Source: Nocardioides sp. GY 10127 (GTDB lineage: Bacteria; Actinomycetota; Actinomycetes; Propionibacteriales; Nocardioidaceae). Taken from it: a stretch of DNA of 64,000 nucleotides. The stretch covers positions 434,001 to 498,000 of the forward strand of contig NZ_STGL01000006.1 of NCBI RefSeq assembly GCF_004919085.1, written 5' to 3'. Each line of letters begins with the position of its first letter. Within the stretch, counting starts at the first letter, position 1. The notes under the pieces were generated by a model. That model was given only the letters and a program-made list of their open reading frames with translations. It made no database searches and was not told the DNA's origin. The position numbers and the translations under genes were made by a program. This document shows positions 41,170 through 49,716 of the stretch, in pieces.

Positions 41170-42141
41170 ATGCGCGCAGCGGACCGGCACGGACGGCTCA
41201 CGGTCGACCTGGCCACCGACGTCCCCTGCGTCGTGCGCCTGCGCTGGTTCGCCCAGGGCCGGCTGGTCGGCGAGCGCCGGCTGGTCGGCGAGCGCCGGCT
41301 GGTCGGCGAGCGCCGGGCCCTGGCCGGCCGGCTCGTGCTGCCCGCGGCCCCCGGCCCCGTCACCGTCGAGGCGTCGGACGACCGCCCGGGTGACGACCCT
41401 CGCCGCCTGGCTCCCGTGCGGGTGCAGGCCGTCGCCGGTGGGACGGACGACGACCCCGCACCCGTGCGGCTCCACCTGCGTCGCGGCGGTCGGCTGGTCG
41501 GCCGCGTCGTCGACGCCGACGGCGGCCTCGTCCGGTTCGCCCGGGTCCGGGCCCAGGCCCTCGACGGCCGCAGCCTCGAGGTGCGCACCGACGGCCTCGG
41601 CCGGTACGTGCTGGCGGGCCTCCCGGCGCAGCCCGTCATGCTCACCGCCACCCACCGTCGCGGCAGCTCGCGGCCCGAGACCCTCACCGTGCAGCCCGGC
41701 CGCATCCGCGCCCACCGGCTGCCCCTCGTCCTGCCCCCGGCCCTCGGCGTGCCGCTCGGCGAGGACGCCCTCACGCTGGGCTCCTCGTTCCGCGGCCGCG
41801 TGCTGGAGGCCGCCACCGGACGTCCCGCCTACGCCGCCCTCGTCGAGGTCCGCGACCCCAGCGACGCCGTGCTGGCCCGGGCCCGCGCCGACGCGGACGG
41901 CGACTTCGTGGTGGGAGGGGAGCTCCCGGACGCCGAGGACCTCACGCTCGTGGTCGTCTCCGGCCCGGGCGACCCCGTCGTGGACCGGGTCCGCCTCACC
42001 GGGCTCTCCTGCGCCGACGCCGCCCTCGTGGACGTCGGCACGATCGAGCTCGTCCGCGCGCCCCGCGCCCCCCGGGAGCTGCGGGTCTCCCTGCCTCGCG
42101 CCAGCGCGGTCGCGCTGCGCCTCCCGGCCGTCCGGGTCTGA
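41170..42141 (+). CDS. protein with carboxypeptidase-regulatory-like beta repeats, no signal peptide
   Basis: A 323-residue protein related to the product of 39585-40796. Shared features are an opening strand (VVRLRWFAQGRLVGE versus LRVSWFTKDWVQVGT), GRVVDADGGLVRFARV with GRYVLAGLPAQ, and FRGRVLEAATGRPAYAALV with GDFVVGG. A perfect 18-bp tandem repeat (41260-41313) encodes three RLVGER units. ATG 41170 is chosen because GAGGAGG is seven bases upstream; the longer open frame lacks a signal peptide too. Function is unknown. Confidence 0.65.
   Translation: MRAADRHGRLTVDLATDVPCVVRLRWFAQGRLVGERRLVGERRLVGERRALAGRLVLPAAPGPVTVEASDDRPGDDPRRLAPVRVQAVAGGTDDDPAPVRLHLRRGGRLVGRVVDADGGLVRFARVRAQALDGRSLEVRTDGLGRYVLAGLPAQPVMLTATHRRGSSRPETLTVQPGRIRAHRLPLVLPPALGVPLGEDALTLGSSFRGRVLEAATGRPAYAALVEVRDPSDAVLARARADADGDFVVGGELPDAEDLTLVVVSGPGDPVVDRVRLTGLSCADAALVDVGTIELVRAPRAPRELRVSLPRASAVALRLPAVRV
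41260..41313 (+). repeat. three perfect 18-bp tandem repeats inside a gene
   Basis: The unit CGGCTGGTCGGCGAGCGC is repeated at 41260, 41278 and 41296, in frame, encoding three copies of a six-residue RLVGER motif. It is likely to vary in copy number by slippage. Confidence 0.85.
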
Positions 42142-42258
42142 GCCCGGCAGCCGCGGCCCCACCTCACCGGCCCCCACGCACGGGCTCGTTCCCCGGAAAC
42201 GGGGTCTCTGAGCGGTTCCGGTGGCGCGCCGACGGCCTCTCGGTTTGAATGGGTCCCG

Positions 42259-42915
42259 ATGCCTGACGAACGCCCGTCCGCTGCGGCGGACCCCCGCCAC
42301 TGGTGGCCTCTGCCCGAGGCCGAGCCCCTGCGCGAGCACCTGGTCGAGGCGTGGTCGGAGCCGCACCGCGGCTACCACGACCTCACGCACCTCACCGAGG
42401 TCCTCGCCCACCTGGAGGAGCTGGCCGCCGCGGGCGTCCCGTTCCCGGTGCTGCCGGTGGTGCTGGCCGCCTGGTTCCACGACGCGGTCTACGACGGCGA
42501 GCGGGACGCCGAGGAGCGCTCGGCCGCCTGGGCGGAGGACGTCCTCCCGGAGCTGGTGGGGCCGGAGGTCGCGGACGAGGTCGCCCGCCTCGTCCGGCTC
42601 ACGGAGACGCACCTCCCGGCCGACGACGACGTGGCCGGCTGCGCCCTCTCCGACGCCGACCTGGCCATCCTCGCCGCGGCGCCCGCGCGCTACGCCGAGT
42701 ACGTGCGGACGGTGCGCGAGGAGTACGCCCACGTGGACGACGAGGCGTTCCTGCGCGGCCGCGCCAGCGTGCTCGCGGGGCTGGCGGAGAAGCCGCACCT
42801 CTTCCACACCCGCCCCGCGCGGGAGCGGTGGGAGGACGCCGCGCGGGCGAACCTGTCCGCGGAGCTGGAGGGGCTGGCCCGCGCGATCGGTGAGCCGCAG
42901 GCCCACCCGGCCTGA
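42259..42915 (+). CDS. HD superfamily metal-dependent phosphohydrolase-like protein
   Basis: A 218-residue helical protein with HD-domain metal motifs: GYHDLTHLTEVLAHL, then AAWFHDAVYDGERDAEERSA (the HD pair) and LTETHLPADDD with DADLAIL further on. This matches the predicted HD phosphohydrolases found singly in many bacteria. The substrate is unknown. ATG 42259 is eight bases after TTGAAT. Confidence 0.8.
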   Translation: MPDERPSAAADPRHWWPLPEAEPLREHLVEAWSEPHRGYHDLTHLTEVLAHLEELAAAGVPFPVLPVVLAAWFHDAVYDGERDAEERSAAWAEDVLPELVGPEVADEVARLVRLTETHLPADDDVAGCALSDADLAILAAAPARYAEYVRTVREEYAHVDDEAFLRGRASVLAGLAEKPHLFHTRPARERWEDAARANLSAELEGLARAIGEPQAHPA

Positions 42916-42919
42916 GCCG

Positions 42920-43219
42920 CTACTCCCCGTCCGACGGACCTGGTGCCGGCAGCCGGACGCCCCGGTGCTTGCGTCGCCGGAGCCCGGCGGCGTGCAGCGC
43001 CCGCACCACCTCGCGGCTGGAGACCGGCCGTGCGCCGGCCGCCACGACGTCCTCGTAGCGCTCGGCGGGCACGTCGTAGTGGTCGCCGTCGAAGCCGCGG
43101 CGCGGGATGCCCAGGCCGGCCGCGAACGCGTGCAGCTCCTCGTAGGAGGTGTCGCTGACCAGGTGGGACCACATCCGCCCGTGGCCCGGCGCGTTCGGGG
43201 GGTCGATCAGGAGCGCCAC
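42920..43219 (-). CDS. DUF4031 family protein
   Basis: A 99-residue protein fitting the DUF4031 pattern: LLIDPPNAPGHGRMWSHLVSD at the N-terminus, ELHAFAAGLGIPRRGFDGDHYDVP in the middle and a basic C-terminus (LRRRKHRGVR). GTG 43219 is chosen because the conserved region starts there and TAGACT lies seven bases upstream, so it is probably leaderless. It converges on the HD-domain gene with a 4-bp gap. Function is unknown. Confidence 0.75.
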   Translation of the reverse strand: MALLIDPPNAPGHGRMWSHLVSDTSYEELHAFAAGLGIPRRGFDGDHYDVPAERYEDVVAAGARPVSSREVVRALHAAGLRRRKHRGVRLPAPGPSDGE

Positions 43220-43302
43220 GCGGCCGAGTCTAGGGGCGTGGGACGGCGCGGCCGCCCCGGCCACGGCTAGGACGCCACCGCCCCTGGCTCACAATGGGGC
43301 GC

Positions 43303-43653
43303 ATGGACGACGTGCTGCTGACCGCCCGGGCGCTGGTGCTCGCCGACCTCTCGGCGCGCGGCGCCGCCACGGCCGAGGCCGTCTCGGCCCTCGAGGAGTC
43401 GCTGAGCGAGCGGGCCGGCTGGGTCGAGGCGTGGCCGGAGGGCGCGGTGTTCGTCCCCGGGCTGGTCGCCCAGGACGTCCAGGACGCCCTCTTCGAGACC
43501 GTGGGCCGCTGGCCGCTGTGCCGGCTCGCGGGGTGCGCCGAGGAGCCCGAGCACCCGCTCTACGTCCAGCCCGACCTGGGCGGCCCCGACCCGACGTGGG
43601 TGTGCGAGGAGAGCGGGACGGCGGTCGCGCCGCTCGGGTCGCTCGGCGCCTGA
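43303..43653 (+). CDS. hypothetical protein
   Basis: A 116-residue, acidic, soluble protein. It starts with a helical segment (LLTARALVLADLSARGAA) and ends in a compact region with conserved-looking Cys, Trp and Pro (LCRLAGCAEEPEHPLYVQPD, PTWVCEESG). I do not recognise the family. ATG 43303 is taken because CACAAT lies seven bases upstream; an in-frame ATG at 43294 overlaps that hexamer. Confidence 0.6.
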   Translation: MDDVLLTARALVLADLSARGAATAEAVSALEESLSERAGWVEAWPEGAVFVPGLVAQDVQDALFETVGRWPLCRLAGCAEEPEHPLYVQPDLGGPDPTWVCEESGTAVAPLGSLGA

Positions 43654-43700
43654 GGCGCGCGGCAGCGGCTGGACGTGGCCAGGACGCACCCAGGACGCAC

Positions 43701-43730
43701 GCGAGCCCCGGCCGGACGGCCGGGGCTCGC
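43701..43730. terminator. hairpin between convergent genes
   Basis: A 13-bp perfect stem (GCGAGCCCCGGCC / GGCCGGGGCTCGC) with a GGAC loop. It probably serves both the hypothetical gene upstream and the GntR gene, which is separated from it by a C/A-rich spacer. Confidence 0.75.
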
Positions 43731-43867
43731 TGCTGGTGTGACGGGTGCGGGTGCTACGGGGTGGGGAGCCGTGCTGCGGTGATGCTGGGTGGTGCTGGGT
43801 GTCGCTGGGTGTCGCTGCGGCCGGGGCCGACCTGACGCCGACGTTTGGGGGTCGTCGACGGGAGGGG

Positions 43868-44587
43868 TCAGGAGTCGGAGCCGAGCTGGACCCAGAGGGT
43901 GAAGCGGTCCGCCCGGTAGACCGAGCGGGAGACCTCCACGACCTTCTCGCCGGAGATGGCCCGACGGGAGTGCCGCAGGACGGAGCTGAGCGGCTCGACC
44001 TCGAGCAGCTGCGCCTCCTCGGCGGTGGCCTTGTCGGCCTGGATCGAGTCCTCGGCCCACGTCGGCCGCAGGCCGCGCGCCTCGAGGGCGTCGTACAGGC
44101 TCGTCGGCATCCCCGACTGCAGGAAGCCCGGCAGCAGGATCTCGTTGAGGTAGGCGTCCTCGATGCACATCGGCACCCCGTCCGCGCGCCGCAGCCGACG
44201 CCAGTGGATGACGGCGTCACCCTCGGTCAACGACAGCGCCCGCGCCACGCCAGGACCAGCCTGTTCGCGTCGCGCCAGCAGTGTCTGGGACTCCGCCAGC
44301 ATGCCGCGGCGGGTCATCTCCTCGGTGTAGCCGGTGATGCGGGAGGCGGTGCGGCGAGGGCGCGCCACGAAGGTGCCCCTCCCCGGGATCCGCTCCAGCA
44401 GACCTTCCACGACGAGGGCATCCATGGCTTGGCGCACGGTCATCCGCGCAACCCCGAACTGCTGCACCAGCTCTCGCTCGCTGGGGGCGGGCGAGCCGGG
44501 CGCGGAGCCCGACACGAGGTTGCGAACGTACTCCCGCACACGCACGTGCTTCAACGCACGACCGTCTGCCTCCAGTAGCTCGTCCAC
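43868..44587 (-). CDS. GntR family regulator, HutC/UTRA subfamily
   Basis: A 239-residue regulator. Residues 15-75 form the GntR winged helix (PSERELVQQFGVARMTVRQA, LERIPGRGTFVARP). The rest is a UTRA effector domain (VIHWRRLRRADGVPMCIEDAYLNE, LEVEPLSSVLRHSRRA). GTG 44587 is seven bases after TACTCT (leaderless). The nearest candidate target is its own promoter and the ABC exporter end beyond it. GGAACAA (44625-44631) and TTGTTCC (44657-44663) form a widely spaced inverted repeat just upstream of its promoter. Confidence 0.85.
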   Translation of the reverse strand: MDELLEADGRALKHVRVREYVRNLVSGSAPGSPAPSERELVQQFGVARMTVRQAMDALVVEGLLERIPGRGTFVARPRRTASRITGYTEEMTRRGMLAESQTLLARREQAGPGVARALSLTEGDAVIHWRRLRRADGVPMCIEDAYLNEILLPGFLQSGMPTSLYDALEARGLRPTWAEDSIQADKATAEEAQLLEVEPLSSVLRHSRRAISGEKVVEVSRSVYRADRFTLWVQLGSDS

Positions 44588-44671
44588 GTGGTCGAGAGTA
44601 GGGGGTCGGCCGCGCCCCGTCCGGGGAACAAGGTCATTGAAATCGCGGGTGGAGTATTGTTCCGCCGCCTC

Positions 44672-47275
44672 TCACTCGGTGGCAAGGGCGGTCAAGACCT
44701 CCTGCCGGGCCGCCCGCCGGGCGGGCAGGACGGCGGCCAGCACGCCCACCAGCACCGCCGCGACCAGGAACGCCAGCAGCTGCCCGACGGGCACCGCGAT
44801 CACCTCGAGGCCCTCGTCGGCCAGGGCCCGCATGAGGACGACGCCGAAGACGGTGCCGAGGACGAGCCCGAGCAGCGCGCCCAGCACCGCGATCGCGACC
44901 GACTCCAGCGTCACCATCCGCCGCAGGCCGGCCCGGCTCAGGCCGATGGCCCGCAGCATGCCGATCTCGCGGGTCCGCTCGGTCACGCTGAGCGCCAGGG
45001 TGTTGACGATCCCCAGCACGGCGATGAGCAGCGCCAGCGCGAGCAGGGCGTAGATCATCAGCACCGTGCGGTCGATGGGCTCCCGCTGGGCGGCGGCGAA
45101 CTCGGCCTGGTCGGCCACGGTGACCGTGGGCTGGTCGGCGAGCTCGTCCGTGACCGCCTCCCCCACCGCCGCGACGTCCGCACCGTCGGCCACGAGGACG
45201 ACGAGCAGCCAGTCCTGCTGGAGCAGCGCGGCCGCATCGTAGGTGCCGGTGCCGACGAGCACGTCGGCGAAGATCATCGGGTTGTCCTCCACCACCGCCG
45301 ACACCTCCCAGGTGACCGGCCCGGCGGGTGTGACGACGTCCAGCAGGTCCCCCGCGGCGATCCCCCGCTCGTCGGCCAGCGTCTGCTGCACCACCGCCAG
45401 CCCGGGCTCCAGCGAGACCGTGCCGTCCAGCACCGTCAGCCGCAGGACGTCGGCGTCCTCGGCGTCCGTCGCGGCGACGGGCAGCGGCTCACCCTCGGCC
45501 TCGCCGGTGCCGCCGTCCGAGCCGTCCGAGCCGTCCGAGCCGTCCGAGCCGGCGGCCTCCGGCGCCCAGGCGATCCGGTCGAGCCGCTCCCGCACGACCT
45601 CGCCCACCCCGTCCACCGCGGCGACGCGGCCGGCCAGCGAGGTGGAGAACGGTGCCCCGAAGGCGCTGCTCACCAGGTAGTCGCCCGGGAAGCTCTCGGC
45701 CACGGCCGCGTCCACCGACGCCTTCGCCGAGGCCCCGACGATGGCGAGCGTGCACGCGACCGTGAGGCCGATCATCAGGGCCGACGCGGTGCCCGCGGTG
45801 CGGCGCGGCTGCCGCAGCGTGTTGAGGGCGGCCAGCCGCCCGGTCGTGCCCATCGTGCGCGCGTAGACCGCCCCGAGACCGCGCAGGAGCGGCCGAGCCA
45901 GCAGCGGCGCGGCGGCCGTGGTGCCGAGCAGCACGGCCAGCACCCCGAGGCCGAGCCACCACCAGTGGTGGGCCGCCCCGGGGACCAGCCCGAGCGCGAC
46001 GAGGCCGGCCCCCGCGAGCACCGCCAGCGCGCCGAGCACGGCGCGCCGCCGCAGCGACCCCTCGGGCAGCGCCACGTCGTCGCGCAGGGCCGCCACCGGC
46101 GGGATGCGGGTGGTGCGCAGCGCGGGCAGCAGCGCCGCGGTGACCGTCACGACCACGGCCACGAGGTAGGCCGCGACCGGCGTGGTCCAGGTGACGACGA
46201 GCGGCTGGCCGGACAGGTCCAGCCCGAGGGCGGCGAACAGCGCCTTGAGGCCGACGGCGGTGAGCAGCCCCAGCCCCAGGCCCGCCGTCCCGCCGACCAG
46301 GCCCATGGCGAGCGCCTCCAGCAGCACCGAGGCGGTCACCTGGCGGCGCGAGGCGCCCAGGGCGCGCAGCAGCGCGAGCTCGCGGGAGCGCTGGGCCACG
46401 AGGATCGAGAACGTGTTGACGATGAGGAAGGCGCCCACCACGAGCGCGATGCCGGCGAAGACCAGCAGGAACGTGGTGAGGAACGAGACGGCCCGCAGCA
46501 GGTGCCCGGCCGCCTCCTGCGCGGCGTCGTCGCCGGTGACCGCCTGCAGGTCGTCGGGCAGGACGGCGGCCACCTGCGCGGCCAGCTCGTCCTGGCTGGT
46601 GCCCGGGGCGGCCGTGACCCAGGCGGCCGTCCAGCCGTCGGCACCGCCGAGGAAGACCTGCTGGGCCACCTGCGGGTCGAGGCCGACGAAGGTGGCGCCG
46701 TTGAGCGAGCCGCCGTCCGGGAAGCCGTAGAGCCCGACGAGGGTGGCCGTGAGCGAGGCGTCGTCGAAGGCGGAGACGAGCGGCACCTGGTCGCCGATCG
46801 AGTAGCCGGCCCACTCGGCCGTCGCCTCGTCCACGACGATCTCGCCGAGCCCCCGGGGGTCGCGGCCCTCCAGCAGCGTCAGCCCGGAGGCACCGTGCGC
46901 GGCGGGGGCGTCGCCGACGGAGCCCGCGATCGCGGGCGGGCCGAACCCGCCGACGGGCTTGCCGTCCGTGCCCACGACGTAGACGCCGATGACCCGCACC
47001 CGCCCGTCCGCGCGGGCCGCGCCGGGCAGCGCGGCCAGCCGCTCGACGAGCGCCTGGCTCACCGACGCCTCCGGGCGTCGCGCGCTGTCGCCGGAGACGG
47101 GCTCGACCACCACGTCCCCGACGGTCGCGTCGAACAGGGAGGTGAAGCTCCGGTCCAGGGTGGCGGAGAAGACGAGGGTGCCGGCCACGAACGCCACCCC
47201 GAGGACGACGGCCAGGGTGCTCATCAGGAGCCGCAGCCGGCGCCCGAGGAGGCTGCGCAGGGCGTAGCGCAGCAT
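44672..47275 (-). CDS. ABC transporter permease (FtsX/MacB type, two FtsX domains)
   Basis: An 867-residue permease. The N-terminal helix (RLRLLMSTLAVVLGVAFVAGT) and a large extracytoplasmic domain precede a first FtsX bundle (SILVAQRSRELALLRALGAS). A second extracytoplasmic domain and FtsX bundle follow (LALLIAVLGIVNTLAL with EIGMLRAIGLSR near the end). Four 9-bp repeats (45512-45547) give an SDG-repeat linker in the second outer domain. It lies two bases after the ATPase stop and forms an exporter or mechanotransmission complex with it. The substrate is unknown. Confidence 0.9.
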   Translation of the reverse strand: MLRYALRSLLGRRLRLLMSTLAVVLGVAFVAGTLVFSATLDRSFTSLFDATVGDVVVEPVSGDSARRPEASVSQALVERLAALPGAARADGRVRVIGVYVVGTDGKPVGGFGPPAIAGSVGDAPAAHGASGLTLLEGRDPRGLGEIVVDEATAEWAGYSIGDQVPLVSAFDDASLTATLVGLYGFPDGGSLNGATFVGLDPQVAQQVFLGGADGWTAAWVTAAPGTSQDELAAQVAAVLPDDLQAVTGDDAAQEAAGHLLRAVSFLTTFLLVFAGIALVVGAFLIVNTFSILVAQRSRELALLRALGASRRQVTASVLLEALAMGLVGGTAGLGLGLLTAVGLKALFAALGLDLSGQPLVVTWTTPVAAYLVAVVVTVTAALLPALRTTRIPPVAALRDDVALPEGSLRRRAVLGALAVLAGAGLVALGLVPGAAHHWWWLGLGVLAVLLGTTAAAPLLARPLLRGLGAVYARTMGTTGRLAALNTLRQPRRTAGTASALMIGLTVACTLAIVGASAKASVDAAVAESFPGDYLVSSAFGAPFSTSLAGRVAAVDGVGEVVRERLDRIAWAPEAAGSDGSDGSDGSDGGTGEAEGEPLPVAATDAEDADVLRLTVLDGTVSLEPGLAVVQQTLADERGIAAGDLLDVVTPAGPVTWEVSAVVEDNPMIFADVLVGTGTYDAAALLQQDWLLVVLVADGADVAAVGEAVTDELADQPTVTVADQAEFAAAQREPIDRTVLMIYALLALALLIAVLGIVNTLALSVTERTREIGMLRAIGLSRAGLRRMVTLESVAIAVLGALLGLVLGTVFGVVLMRALADEGLEVIAVPVGQLLAFLVAAVLVGVLAAVLPARRAARQEVLTALATE
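45512..45547 (-). repeat. four 9-bp tandem repeats encoding (SDG)n
   Basis: GCCGTCCGA is repeated four times without change. It is in frame and encodes a flexible Ser-Asp-Gly linker in an extracytoplasmic loop of the permease. Confidence 0.85.
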
Positions 47276-47277
47276 GC

Positions 47278-48072
47278 TCAGCCCTCCCCGCCACCGGGCG
47301 GCCCCGGCTCGGCCGCCCGCCCCATCGCCTCGAGCACGGACTCGCGCGTCGGGCGCTCCAGGGTCTCCACGACCCGCCCGTCGGCGAGCAGCACCACCCG
47401 GTCGGTCCAGGCGGCGGCCACCGGGTCGTGGGTGACCATGACGACGGTCTGGCCGGTCTCGTCCACGGAGCGCCGCAGCAGCCCCAGGACCTCCGCGCCG
47501 GCGCGCGAGTCGAGGTTGCCGGTGGGCTCGTCGGCGAAGACGACCCGGGGCCGGCCGACCAGGGCCCGCGCCACCGCCACCCGCTGCTGCTGCCCGCCGG
47601 AGAGCTGCTGCGGGCGGTGGGAGAGCCGGTCGGCGAGGCCCACGGCCTCGACGACCTGCGTGAACCAGGCCGGGTCCGGCCGCCGTCCGGCGAGGGCCAG
47701 CGGCAGGGTGATGTTCTCCTCGGCCGTGAGCGTCGGCACGAGGTTGAAGGACTGGAAGACGAACCCGATCTCCTCGCGGCGCAGGCGGGTGAGGGCGTCG
47801 TCCCCCAGCCCCGTCAGCTCGGTGTCCCCGAGCCGCACCGAGCCCGAGGTGGGCGTGTCGAGCGCCGCGCAGCAGTGCATGAGGGTCGACTTGCCCGACC
47901 CGCTCGGCCCCATCACCGCCGTGAAGCGGCCGGCCTCGAGGTCGAGGGTGACGCCGTCCAGGGCGTGCACCACCGAGTCGCCCTCGCGGTAGGTCTTGCG
48001 CAGGTCGCGCACCCGGGCGGCGGCCACGCCACGCTCGGCGCTCGCGGGGGTCGCGGTCGGCGGGGTCGTCAT
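47278..48072 (-). CDS. ABC transporter ATP-binding protein (MacB/LolD type)
   Basis: A 264-residue ATPase: Walker A MGPSGSGKST, signature LSGGQQQRVA, Walker B VVFADEPTGNLDS and the switch His in MVTHDP. The A-loop Tyr is in KTYREGDSVVHALDG. It pairs with the FtsX-type permease two bases downstream. ATG 48072 is chosen as the start of the conserved domain. Upstream, 48162-48207 consists of 20-bp tandem repeats shared with the divergent SRPBCC gene. Confidence 0.92.
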   Translation of the reverse strand: MTTPPTATPASAERGVAAARVRDLRKTYREGDSVVHALDGVTLDLEAGRFTAVMGPSGSGKSTLMHCCAALDTPTSGSVRLGDTELTGLGDDALTRLRREEIGFVFQSFNLVPTLTAEENITLPLALAGRRPDPAWFTQVVEAVGLADRLSHRPQQLSGGQQQRVAVARALVGRPRVVFADEPTGNLDSRAGAEVLGLLRRSVDETGQTVVMVTHDPVAAAWTDRVVLLADGRVVETLERPTRESVLEAMGRAAEPGPPGGGEG

Positions 48073-48161
48073 GGCTCCATCCTCACGGTGCGCGCCGGAG
48101 GGCGCGAGGGTCGCTGGTCGGGTGGTCCATCGGCAGGGAGGCGGGCGAGTGAACCACCCGC

Positions 48162-48207
48162 CGGGGCACGGCACCACCCCGCGGGGCACGGCACCACCCC
48201 GCGGGGC
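48162..48207. repeat. 20-bp tandem repeats in a divergent promoter region
   Basis: CGGGGCACGGCACCACCCCG occurs twice in tandem (48162-48181 and 48182-48201), with the start of a third copy. Each unit begins CGGGG and ends CCCCG, so it can form a small hairpin. It lies between the ABC exporter and the SRPBCC gene. Confidence 0.7.
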
Positions 48208-48244
48208 GATCGGCGGACGGCGTCCACCTGCCTAGCCTCGAGGC

Positions 48245-48688
48245 ATGCACGTCGAGCGCACCTTCACCGTCCGGCGTCCCCTCGAGGGCGTCTCCGCCTA
48301 CCTCGCGGACTTCCGCTCCACCAACGACTGGGACCCGGGGACCGTCGAGACCACGCGGACCTCCGGGGACGGCGGGGTGGGCACCACCTACGCCAACACC
48401 TCGGAGTTCCTGGGCCGCCGCACCTCGCTCACCTACACCGCGCAGGTCGTGGAGACCGGGCGCCTGCGCTTCGAGGGACGCAACGACACGGCCGTCACGC
48501 ACGACGACCTGACGCTCACGCCGGCCGGCCCCGGCTCCACCCGCATCCGCTACCGGGCGGACTTCGACTTCGGCCGCCTGCTCAACCTGGTGGCGCCCCT
48601 GTTCCTCGCCCGGCCGCTCTCGGCGCTGGCCGACGAGACGGTGGCGAAGATGACGCAGGTGCTGGAGGAGAAGGTCCCGGCCGCCTGA
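48245..48688 (+). CDS. SRPBCC family protein
   Basis: A 147-residue polyketide-cyclase/START-like fold: MHVERTFTVRRPLEGVSAYL at the N-terminus, the central strands DWDPGTVETTRTSGDGGVGT and LRFEGRNDTAVTHDDLTLTP, and a long C-terminal helix. Such proteins bind hydrophobic ligands. ATG 48245 follows TAGCCT by six bases (leaderless). Function is unknown. It converges on the AlkB-like gene. Confidence 0.82.
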   Translation: MHVERTFTVRRPLEGVSAYLADFRSTNDWDPGTVETTRTSGDGGVGTTYANTSEFLGRRTSLTYTAQVVETGRLRFEGRNDTAVTHDDLTLTPAGPGSTRIRYRADFDFGRLLNLVAPLFLARPLSALADETVAKMTQVLEEKVPAA

Positions 48689-48710
48689 CCCGGAGCCGCC
48701 GCGCGCCGCG

Positions 48711-49340
48711 CTAGAAGACGTTGAGCGGCCGGAACTGGACCGAGATCCGCGGGCCGGCGGAGGCGGTCTTCGGGACGGCGTGCTCCCAGGTGCGCTGGCA
48801 CGAGCCACCCATCACGAGGAGGTCGCCGTGCCCGGTCTCGACGCTCACGGTGTCCGCGCCGCCGTTGCGCGGCCGCAGGGCGAGCCGGCGCGGGTCGCCG
48901 ACCGAGACGATCGCGACCATCGTGTCCTGCGTCGAGCCGCGCCCGATGGTGTCGCCGTGCCACGCGACGCTGTCGCGGCCGTCGCGGTAGTAGCAGCAAC
49001 CGGCCGTGCGGAAGTCCTCGCCCAGCTCGGGGCGGTAGTGGGCGCTCAGCGCGTCGCGGGCGTCGGTGAGGACGGGGTGCGGGAGCTCCTCGCCGATCAT
49101 GTACGTGTGCAGCAGCCGCGGCACGTCGACCACCCGGTCGTACATCTGCCGGCGCTCGGCGCGCCACGGCACCCGCTCGACGAGCGCGGCGAGGACGGCG
49201 TCCGGCTCGGGCAGCCAGGAGCGGCGGACGTCGATCCAGGCGCCCTGGCCCAGCACCGTGCGCTCGGCACCGGCGAGGTCGGCCACCATGGCGTCCACCC
49301 CGGTCTCGGGGCCCGCGAAGAGGGTGCTCTGGAAGTCCAT
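48711..49340 (-). CDS. AlkB-like Fe(II)/2-oxoglutarate dioxygenase
   Basis: A 209-residue AlkB homologue that oxidatively removes alkyl lesions from nucleic acids. The iron ligands are H128 and D130 (WHGDTIG) with H187 (WEHAVPK), and the 2-oxoglutarate Arg is in GPRISVQFRP. ATG 49340 is six bases after TATGGT (leaderless). A near-consensus SOS box lies immediately upstream of that hexamer, indicating LexA control. Confidence 0.88.
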   Translation of the reverse strand: MDFQSTLFAGPETGVDAMVADLAGAERTVLGQGAWIDVRRSWLPEPDAVLAALVERVPWRAERRQMYDRVVDVPRLLHTYMIGEELPHPVLTDARDALSAHYRPELGEDFRTAGCCYYRDGRDSVAWHGDTIGRGSTQDTMVAIVSVGDPRRLALRPRNGGADTVSVETGHGDLLVMGGSCQRTWEHAVPKTASAGPRISVQFRPLNVF

Positions 49341-49716
49341 GCGCGCACCATACCCGGCGAATCGAAACTCCGTTCGATTCCACCGGCGCGGCGGGTCGAC
49401 AGGTCGTCACCCCTCTGCGCTGGCGCTGGGCCGCCCGACGAGGTTGTCTGGGAGGTCACGGGTCGCACGCAGGCCACGACGAGAGGCGCTGCGGCGGCCC
49501 GGGACGGCGCCGACCTCCCTCCGGCGCTGGCACGGGGTCGTGCTTCGGCCTCCTCACCGGTCCCGACGCCCCTCGTCTCCCGCTCGGCCCTCCGCGTGAG
49601 CGGGCCGCGACCAGGGCGCCGGGGCCGCTGACCGGGAGCCCGTCGGCCCGCCTCACCCCCGCCGCCGGCGAAACTCGATTGCGGGTCCTCCCCGTGCCCG
49701 GGTGAGACTGCCCTCC
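49341..49716. other. intergenic region containing the alkB-like promoter and an SOS box
   Basis: 376 bp between the divergent AlkB-like and MFS genes. Apart from the -10 (49347-49352) and the SOS box (49362-49377), no gene or repeat is recognised. Confidence 0.55.
49362..49377 (-). promoter_or_regulatory. LexA (SOS) box of the alkB-like gene
   Basis: TCGAAACTCCGTTCGA differs by one base from the actinobacterial LexA consensus TCGAAC-N4-GTTCGA. It is centred in a slightly longer GAATCGAA-N6-TTCGATTC palindrome and ends 10 bp upstream of the -10 TATGGT. Confidence 0.7.

Noticed and set aside
44588..47992. 1134-residue plus-strand frame opposite the ABC permease and ATPase
   Set aside because: Its translation is low-complexity and the opposite strand carries intact FtsX and ATPase motifs.
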